A model generated the notes under the pieces. The model did no database searches. It was not told where the DNA came from and saw only the letters and a list, made by a program, of their open reading frames with translations. The position numbers and the translations under genes are program-made. From contig NZ_VMYE01000012.1 in assembly GCF_007655255.1 (NCBI RefSeq), positions 39,553 through 103,552 on the forward strand: DNA of 64,000 nt. Reading direction: 5' to 3'. The stretch is from Extensimonas perlucida (GTDB lineage Bacteria > Pseudomonadota > Gammaproteobacteria > Burkholderiales > Burkholderiaceae_C). This document shows positions 58,775 to 64,000 of the stretch, piece after piece. Every line of letters starts with the position of its first letter. Position 1 is the first letter of the stretch.

Positions 58775-59179
58775 GTGCAATTCATCATCGACAACTGGTA
58801 CCTGATTTTCATCGCCCTGGCCTCGGGTGGCATGCTGTTTTTGCCCATGCTGCGCAATGCCGGCGGCGCCCTCTCGCCGCAGCAGGCGGTGCAGCTCATG
58901 AACCGCGAAAAAGCCGTGGTCATCGACGTGTGCGAGCCCGGCGAGTTTGCCGCGGGGCATGTGAACGGCGCGAAAAACGTGCCGCTCGCGCAGCTGCAGG
59001 AGCGCCTGCCGGCCGTGGTGAAGAACAAGTCCCTGCCCGTGGTGTTGGTGTGCGCGAGCGGCATGCGCGCGCGCGGCGCGGCGGCCATCGCGCGCAAGCT
59101 CGGCTACGAGAACGCCCAGGTGCTCGCCGGCGGCCTCAAGGCCTGGCGCGAGGCCGGGCTGCCGGTCGAAAAAGCCTGA
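58775..59179 (+). CDS. Membrane-anchored rhodanese-like protein
   Basis: This 134-residue single-domain sulfurtransferase has one N-terminal helix (about 5-25) and active-site C93 in LVCASGMRARG. The start is GTG at 58775 with AAGGAAG 5 bases before it. It heads a four-gene run with glutaredoxin, SecB and GpsA, the conserved yibN-grxC-secB-gpsA order. Confidence 0.92.
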   Translation: MQFIIDNWYLIFIALASGGMLFLPMLRNAGGALSPQQAVQLMNREKAVVIDVCEPGEFAAGHVNGAKNVPLAQLQERLPAVVKNKSLPVVLVCASGMRARGAAAIARKLGYENAQVLAGGLKAWREAGLPVEKA

Positions 59180-59207
59180 TCCCCCACTTTTTGAGCGAAA
59201 GACAAGC

Positions 59208-59477
59208 ATGCAAACCGTGAAGATGTATACCACCGCCGTCTGCCCCTACTGCGTGCGCGCCAAGCAGATATTGCAGTCCAAGGGCGTGCAGCACATCGAG
59301 GAAATCCGCGTGGATGCCGACCCTGCGGCACGCCAGCACATGATGGAGATCACCGGCCGGCGCACCGTGCCGCAGATTTTCATCGGAGACACGCACGTGG
59401 GCGGCCACGATGACCTCGTGGCGCTGGACGCGCGCGGCGGCCTGGTGCCGCTGCTCGAAGGCAAGCCCGCGGCCTGA
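59208..59477 (+). CDS. grxC: Glutaredoxin 3
   Basis: This 89-residue glutaredoxin has the dithiol site C12-PY-C15, TVPQIFIGD with the cis-Pro, and GGHDDL at the glutathione-binding end. It reduces disulfides or glutathionylated proteins. Confidence 0.96.
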   Translation: MQTVKMYTTAVCPYCVRAKQILQSKGVQHIEEIRVDADPAARQHMMEITGRRTVPQIFIGDTHVGGHDDLVALDARGGLVPLLEGKPAA

Positions 59478-59627
59478 ACCACAGGATGGCGTTGTAAAGA
59501 CACGCCGCGATTGCATAATGCGGCGCGGCTGCCGGCACTTGCGCCAGCCCACCTGTCTGTCTGCCCGCCGTGGGAGCCACTCCCCGGCGGGCATCGTTTC
59601 GCTCCACTTTCACGCAAAGACTCCACC

Positions 59628-60074
59628 ATGGCCGACCAAGACACCCCCGTTTTCCAAATTCAGCGCGTCTATCTCAAGGACATGTCGCTCGAGCAGCCCA
59701 ACTCGCCCGGCATCCTGCTCGACCAGAGCCAGCCCACGGTGGACATTCAGCTCGGCGTCGAAGCCACGCCCGTGAGCGAGGGCATCATCGAAGTCGCCGT
59801 CACGGCCAACGTGCACACGCGCATCGACGATCGCACGGTATTCCTGGTCGAGGTCAAGCAGGCCGGCATCTTCGAAATCCGCAACCTGCCCGAAGACCAG
59901 ATGGGCCCGGTGCTGGGCATCGCCTGCCCGCAGATCGTCTATCCGTACCTGCGCGGCAACGTCGCCGACATCATCACGCGCGCCGGCTTTCCGCCCGTGC
60001 ACCTTGCCGAGATCAACTTCCAGGCCATGTACGAGCAGCAGCAGGCGCAGGCGGCTGGGGGCATGGCGCAGTAA
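59628..60074 (+). CDS. secB: Protein-export chaperone SecB
   Basis: This 148-residue tetrameric chaperone holds preproteins unfolded for Sec[20 protein letters not shown] and [19 protein letters not shown], followed by [12 protein letters not shown], are diagnostic. The ATG at 59628 is used because an upstream in-frame ATG at 59511 gives a non-family extension. Confidence 0.98.
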   Translation: MADQDTPVFQIQRVYLKDMSLEQPNSPGILLDQSQPTVDIQLGVEATPVSEGIIEVAVTANVHTRIDDRTVFLVEVKQAGIFEIRNLPEDQMGPVLGIACPQIVYPYLRGNVADIITRAGFPPVHLAEINFQAMYEQQQAQAAGGMAQ

Positions 60075-60126
60075 GTATTTCGAGTCGTTTTGCCATTTTG
60101 TGCCCATCCAGTAAGCGTCAGTAGCT

Positions 60127-61143
60127 ATGAATATCGTAGTTTTCGGCGCCGGTGCCTGGGGTACGGCGCTGGCCATGAATGCAGCGCGCCATCCTGCGGG
60201 CCATGCGGTCACGCTGTGGGCGCGCAACGCGCAGCAGGTGGCCGACATGCAGGCCCGGCGCGAGAACCTGCGCTATCTGCCGGGCGTTTCGCTGCCCGAG
60301 AACCTGGCACTGGCGCAGGGCGATGCGCTGCAGTGTGCGCGCGGTGCCGATCTGCTCATCGTCGCCACGCCCATGGCGGCGCTGCGTTCGTTTCTGGCGC
60401 TGCTGCGCGATAGCCAGGTGCCGCTCGCCTGGCTCTGCAAGGGCTTCGAGGCCGCGCCTGCGGGTTCAGACGCTTTTGGGTTGCTGGCCCATGAAATATG
60501 CGCCCAGGTAGCTCCTGATTTGAAAGCGGGTGCGCTCAGCGGCCCAAGCTTTGCGCAGGAGGTTGCGCACGGCCAGCCGACGGCGCTGGTGGCGGCGAGC
60601 GCGCACGCATCGGTGCGCCACGCGCTGGTGCAGGCCTTCCACGGCCCGAGCCTGCGCGTGTATGCGAACGACGACCTCATCGGCGTTGAAATCGGCGGTG
60701 CCGTGAAAAACGTGCTTGCGATCGCAGTGGGCCTGTGCGACGGCCTGCAGCTGGGCCTGAATGCGCGCGCCGCGCTGATCACGCGCGGCCTGGCCGAGAT
60801 GACGCGCCTGGGCCTGGCGCTGGGCGCGCGCAGCGAAACCTTTCTGGGCCTGGCGGGCGTGGGCGACCTGGTGCTCACGGCCACGGGCGACCTCTCGCGC
60901 AACCGCCGCGTGGGCCTGCTGCTCGCACAAGGGCAGAGCCTGCAGCAGGCCGTGGCCTCTCTGGGCCACGTGGCCGAGGGCGTCTATTCCGCACACACCG
61001 CCGTGCAGCGTGCGCGCAGCCTGGGCGTGGAAATGCCCATTGCCGAAACCGTGGTGGCCCTGCTCGACGGCCACCTGCAAGCCGCCGACGCCGTGGCCCT
61101 GCTCATGGAGCGCGAGCCGCGCGCCGAGCCAGAGCGCGGGTGA
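60127..61143 (+). CDS. gpsA: Glycerol-3-phosphate dehydrogenase (NAD(P)+)
   Basis: GpsA supplies glycerol-3-phosphate for phospholipid synthesis. The 338-residue enzyme has the NAD motif [10 protein letters not shown] at residues 7-16, WLCKGFEA, the catalytic Lys region [16 protein letters not shown], and [20 protein letters not shown] short stretch near residues 120-135 ([14 protein letters not shown]) is encoded by DNA that resembles a degenerate antisense ATAGCTGC-type repeat. This closes the conserved rhodanese-grxC-secB-gpsA run. Confidence 0.96.
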   Translation: MNIVVFGAGAWGTALAMNAARHPAGHAVTLWARNAQQVADMQARRENLRYLPGVSLPENLALAQGDALQCARGADLLIVATPMAALRSFLALLRDSQVPLAWLCKGFEAAPAGSDAFGLLAHEICAQVAPDLKAGALSGPSFAQEVAHGQPTALVAASAHASVRHALVQAFHGPSLRVYANDDLIGVEIGGAVKNVLAIAVGLCDGLQLGLNARAALITRGLAEMTRLGLALGARSETFLGLAGVGDLVLTATGDLSRNRRVGLLLAQGQSLQQAVASLGHVAEGVYSAHTAVQRARSLGVEMPIAETVVALLDGHLQAADAVALLMEREPRAEPERG

Positions 61144-61487
61144 GTCGCGCGGTACCGGGCGCCACCCCAAGCTCTGGCTGCGCGCGCGCCGCTGCCTGCC
61201 CTGACTGACGCCGGGCGCGTACATAACCGGCAGTCGAGCGGCCTGCGCGAAAAAGCCGCGCAGGCCGCTCACTTCCACGTTTGGCCCCGCAGGCAGGCGC
61301 CGTCGCGTGCCAGTCTTTTCCAAATCAGGTATGAGCCTGAAGCCCCCGCAAAAAGCAGCGAGGCGCAACGAGTCGAATCGTTGTAGACGTCGGCAGTGTA
61401 TTGGAGATTTTTCTCACCATCGTGGAGGGCTGTGGGCAAGTGGGCGAAGGGCGCGGGCGGTGGGCAATGGTTCCCCTGGCTTCCGTT

Positions 61488-61643
61488 CGTGGCCGCCCCA
61501 GGTCCGCGAACAAGAAGTTGCTCGTGTCGGTGCGTTACAGCCCGGAAGTCATTGCCTATTTCAAGTCCACCGGTGAGGGTTGGCAGTCCTTGATGGACAG
61601 CGTTCTGCGAAAGTACGTCGCACGTCATTCGCGAGGTGCGTAA
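61488..61643 (+). pseudogene. BrnA-like antitoxin remnant
   Basis: The frame encodes RGRPRSANKK, then LVSVRYSPEVIAYFKSTGE and GWQSLMDSVLRKYV, which matches the C-terminal ribbon-helix-helix of BrnA antitoxins. The normal N-terminal half is missing: the reading frame upstream (from 61401) is unrelated. No BrnT toxin is found in the surrounding 700 bp. It is most likely the left-over of a deleted BrnT-BrnA pair. Confidence 0.6.
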
Positions 61644-61676
61644 CCATATGGCCGGACACTACGCTCGAGTGGACCG

Positions 61677-61697
61677 CCGGCAAGCATAGCTTGCCGG
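61677..61697. repeat. Palindromic hairpin CCGGCAAGC/GCTTGCCGG
   Basis: A perfect 9-bp stem with an ATA loop lies in the 711-bp gene-poor stretch between gpsA and lysA. It has no T-run. Apart from the BrnA remnant and a REP-like motif, I see no gene in 61144-61854; a short ATG-started frame at 61755 with TAGGAG upstream looks like a beheaded fragment. Confidence 0.45.
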
Positions 61698-61802
61698 TAC
61701 CCCGTTGGTTGCGCCGCCGAGTGGCCCCTCAGCTACGACGTTCATAGGAGCGGCCATGACTGCGTACACCACCGCGTTGGGTGAGAGGCTGGCAGAAAAA
61801 AT

Positions 61803-61820
61803 GGGAATCTGCCCCCAATT
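61803..61820 (-). repeat. Degenerate REP motif next to lysA
   Basis: GGGAATCTGCCCCCAATT differs by a few bases from the REP core GGAATCTGACCCCAATT seen at 41279 and 41348. It lies 35 bases after the lysA stop. Confidence 0.5.
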
Positions 61821-61854
61821 GCGCCACCGGTCGCCTTCGGCCCCCGCGTGCGGT

Positions 61855-63174
61855 TTACGCTGCCGAAAGCCGCGGTAGCGCAGTGCTTTCGTGCAGGTTC
61901 TGCTCGAGCGCGAGCAACTCCTCCACGGTCTGGCGGCGGCGGATCAGGCGCGCGTGATCGGCATCGACCAGCACCTCGGCCGCGAGCGGGCGCGTGTTGT
62001 AGTTCGAGGACATGCTCGCGCCATAGGCGCCGGTGTCGTGGATCACGAGCAGGTCGCCCACCTGCGCGGGCGGTAGCTGGCGCGGCAGCAGCACGCCGCC
62101 TTCGCCCTGCGTGAACACGTCGCCCGACTCGCACAGCGGCCCCGCGACCACGGTGGCGCGGCTGCCCGCCGGTGTGCTGCCGTCCGGGCGCAGCACGCTC
62201 ATCGCGTGGTAGCTGCCGTACATCGCGGGGCGCAGCAGCTCGGTGAAGCCCGTATCGACGAGCGTGAAATGTGTGCCGCCCGCGTGCTTGGTGGCACGCA
62301 CTTCGCACAACAGCACGCCCGATTCGGCCACCAGATAGCGGCCGGGCTCCACTTCGAGCCCGAGTGCGTGGCCCACGATGGCCTCGGCCTCGCGGCGCGC
62401 GGCGTCCCACAGGCTGTGGTAGTGCTGCGTATCGACCACCGCGTCGCCCTCGCGGTAGGGCGTCGAGAGGCCACCGCCGGCCGAAATCGCGTGCACGTCG
62501 TGCCCCGCCGCGTGCGTGGCGCGCACGAGCTCGACCATGGCGCCGCACACTTGTGCGAGGTGCGCGTAGTCCACGCCCGAGCCTATGTGCATGTGCAGGC
62601 CCACGAGCGCAAGGCCGTGCGCGCGCACCGCCGCGAGCGCCGCGCCCAGGTCTGCGTGCCAGATGCCGTGCTTGCTGTGCTCGCCGCCGGTGTTGGTCTT
62701 GTTGCTGTGCCCGTGGCCGAAGCCGGGGTTGATGCGCAGCCACACCGGATGCCCGGGCGCCGCTTTGCCCAGCTGGTGCAGCATGTCGATCGAGCCCGCG
62801 TTCACGGGCACGCCCTGCGTCACCACGCATTCGAGCGTGGCGTGGTCAAACACGTCGGCGGTGAAGACGATTTCGGCCGCAGCCGCGCGCGCCGCGTCGC
62901 CGCGCACTTTTTCGGCCGTATGGCCCGCGGTATAGCCGGCAGCGAGCGCGCGCAGCACCTCGCCGCGTGAGACCGCATCGACGCGCACGCCCTGCGCGCG
63001 CATGAGTTGCAGGATGTGCAGATTGGAGCAGGCCTTTTGCGCGTAGCGCACGGTTTCGAACGCGGCCAGCGCCGCAATGCGCGCACGGATGGTGGCCGCG
63101 TCATACACCCACAAAGGCGTGCCAAAGCGCGCGGTCAGCGCCGTGAGCTGCGCAGGGGAAAAAGGGTTGGACAT
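61855..63174 (-). CDS. lysA: Diaminopimelate decarboxylase
   Basis: LysA is the last enzyme of lysine synthesis, PLP-dependent, 439 residues. The PLP lysine is probably K47 in RYAQKACSN, a variant of the usual YAxKAN. HMHIGSG, GGGLSTPY, GPLCESGD and YNTRPLAAEVLVD are family blocks. The ATG at 63174 is chosen since SNPFSPAQL leads straight into the barrel; the upstream frame is not conserved. Confidence 0.93.
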   Translation of the reverse strand: MSNPFSPAQLTALTARFGTPLWVYDAATIRARIAALAAFETVRYAQKACSNLHILQLMRAQGVRVDAVSRGEVLRALAAGYTAGHTAEKVRGDAARAAAAEIVFTADVFDHATLECVVTQGVPVNAGSIDMLHQLGKAAPGHPVWLRINPGFGHGHSNKTNTGGEHSKHGIWHADLGAALAAVRAHGLALVGLHMHIGSGVDYAHLAQVCGAMVELVRATHAAGHDVHAISAGGGLSTPYREGDAVVDTQHYHSLWDAARREAEAIVGHALGLEVEPGRYLVAESGVLLCEVRATKHAGGTHFTLVDTGFTELLRPAMYGSYHAMSVLRPDGSTPAGSRATVVAGPLCESGDVFTQGEGGVLLPRQLPPAQVGDLLVIHDTGAYGASMSSNYNTRPLAAEVLVDADHARLIRRRQTVEELLALEQNLHESTALPRLSAA

Positions 63175-63306
63175 GGAACTTCCCGAAAATCCAAAGCCCC
63201 CAATCATGCCTTTTTTCGCTTGTGTCTCGTGCGCAAAAAAGAAGCAATCTGCGGTGCCGCCCGGCAAATCAAGGGCTTGCCGCGGCCATACAGCGCAAGC
63301 CAAAAC

Positions 63307-63440
63307 TTATCCACATGTTTGTCCAGCGGCGCGCGGGATAAGCGGGCGCCCGCCTGCTGAAAAGTTTGGCAATGCGTCGTTTGTGCCTAAAAATCAATGG
63401 CTTACAAACGCCGTACAAGGCTTTTTCGGGCTTTTCCACA
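63307..63440. other. Gene-free stretch with DnaA-box-like words upstream of lysA
   Basis: The stretch 63175-63584 has no gene. It contains a perfect DnaA box TTATCCACA at 63307-63315, a near match TTTTCCACA at 63432-63440 and an inverted GGATAA near 63337. I see no dnaA gene, 13-mers or other origin signs. Confidence 0.3.
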
Positions 63441-63584
63441 GAGTTGTGCAGCCGGTGCGGGGACAAGTCTGCGCGTTCCCGCTGCCTGCCCAAAGGGGCT
63501 GAGTGCACGCCAGTGCACGTTTCATTGCACTGTCAAACCGGCTCCAGACACTCGGGCACTTCTTCCACTTTCTGGATATTTGCC

Positions 63585-63899
63585 ATGCTGGAACGTCCTT
63601 CCTTTTCAGTGTCTTTTGCGCTGCGGCCGGCCCGCGCAGGGTTGCTAGCCTTGCTGGGGCTGCTGACCGCTTGTGGCGGTGGCGGCTCGGATTTTGTGGC
63701 GCCCACACCTGCCACGCCGCTGTCCACCCCTGCGAGTGCCACGCTCGCGGTGCTCGAAACGACCGACTTGCACTTCAACGTGCGCAGCTACGACTACTTC
63801 AAGCTCGCCGAGGACAAGTCCTTCGGCTTCGAGCGCACGGCGGCGCTGGTGCGCCAGGCGCGCAAGGAGTTTGCTGTCGCATCCCTGACGATTGTATAG
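63585..63899 (+). pseudogene. Truncated lipoprotein 5'-nucleotidase/cyclic phosphodiesterase
   Basis: The first 96 residues look like the start of a CpdB/5'-nucleotidase-type surface phosphoesterase: a lipoprotein signal ending LLTAC (C30), a Gly/Pro linker, then LAVLETTDLHFNV with the metal-binding Asp and His, and DKSFGFERTAALVRQARKEF. Homology stops after KEF (about 63872), followed by AVASLTIV and a stop. The full family length is over 600 residues. The break coincides with the start of sequence that looks like a mobile element. Confidence 0.65.
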
Positions 63900-64000
63900 A
63901 CTCCCGCCGCTACCCCCTGTTCATGGCTCGTGCCGTTTTGCAAGCCCTGATTGAGGAACATGAGCAAGCCAGCAAAGGAGCCCGTACACCATGATGATCG
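63873..64000 (+). mobile_element. Probable left end of a mobile element
   Basis: The cut in the phosphoesterase gene at about 63872 is followed by a short frame (63923-63994) and then an ATG at 63991 with AAAGGAG ten bases before it, which enters a new gene cut by the window edge. The layout fits an insertion sequence with a leader frame coupled to its transposase. The inverted terminal repeat cannot be tested because the other end is outside. Confidence 0.4.
63923..63994 (+). CDS. Short leader frame of unknown function
   Basis: MARAVLQALIEEHEQASKGA plus three residues (23 in total), ending in a TGA that overlaps the next ATG (63991). I do not recognise it. Its overlap with the following start suggests translational coupling within the putative mobile element. 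Confidence 0.35.
   Translation: MARAVLQALIEEHEQASKGARTP

Noticed and set aside
61755..61880. Small gene MTAYTTALGERLAEK with a good ribosome site
   Set aside because: It runs into a REP-like motif and a low-complexity Arg/Pro tail and overlaps the lysA end; more likely a beheaded remnant.
63307..63440. Chromosome origin from DnaA boxes upstream of lysA
   Set aside because: Only one perfect box and one near match, no dnaA/dnaN/gyrB or AT-rich unwinding element nearby.

Overview
The window is a high-GC chromosome segment of a betaproteobacterium, most likely a member of the Comamonadaceae (Burkholderiales). The evidence is gene order and protein type: phaR-rimO, trxB/ftsK-lolA-rarA, cysI-DUF934-cysHDN-ferredoxin-ferredoxin reductase, groES-groEL with a CIRCE operator, cytochrome c4-resB-ccsB, and rhodanese-grxC-secB-gpsA. 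The genus cannot be fixed from sequence alone. No rRNA, CRISPR array or complete prophage is visible. One tRNA (Val, GAC) is present.

Layout. 1-8.6 kb: PHA regulator, rimO, efp, tRNA-Val, trxB, then ftsK-lolA-rarA. 8.8-12.4 kb: branched-chain amino-acid type ABC transporter livHMGF without its binding protein. 12.4-13.3 kb: SMP-30 lactonase. 13.5-21.1 kb: assimilatory sulfate reduction, from sulfate activation (cysDN) through APS reduction (cysH) to sulfite reduction (cysI), followed by a ferredoxin and a ferredoxin-NADP reductase that could feed electrons to CysI. 21.1-25.0 kb: a minus-strand redox module with an SHP-type cytochrome, a dihaem cytochrome c and a b561-type cytochrome beside a two-component system. 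25.3-28.8 kb: a CorA/ZntB transporter, a truncated haemoglobin and draT-draG, the reversible ADP-ribosylation switch of nitrogenase. 28.9-31.0 kb: groES-groEL. 31.2-39.4 kb: a complete reductive pyrimidine/hydantoin catabolic cluster (RutR-like repressor, preT, preA, NCS1 transporter, dihydropyrimidinase, amidase). 39.4-42.1 kb: an accessory island with an AT-rich OLD-like ATPase gene between REP repeats, then a MazF-type toxin whose antitoxin gene carries an in-frame stop. 42.1-49.0 kb: NMN adenylyltransferase-Nudix, NlpC/P60 lipoprotein, metK, two lipid A acyltransferases, engB, cytochrome c4. 49.1-54.5 kb: resB-ccsB and msrPQ. 54.5-63.2 kb: housekeeping genes (ODP-type metallo-beta-lactamase fold protein, moeB, ctpA, gpmA, rhodanese, grxC, secB, gpsA, lysA). 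The right edge holds a broken lipoprotein phosphoesterase gene cut by what looks like the end of a mobile element.

The most striking signal is repetitive DNA that has become protein. A palindromic element with perfect 19-20 bp terminal inverted repeats sits inside cysN (about 169 bp) and inside the dihydropyrimidinase gene (123 bp), in the same orientation and the same reading frame. It adds related 55- and 41-residue peptides without breaking either gene; a third copy is intergenic at 47.2 kb. A second, shorter repeat (core ATAGCTGC-N-AGCGC) recurs about ten times. It encodes the LolA signal peptide and the N-termini of the DUF934 protein and CysN, and lies inside rarA. These families resemble in principle the Rickettsia palindromic elements that insert in frame into genes, but their sequences look unrelated to me.
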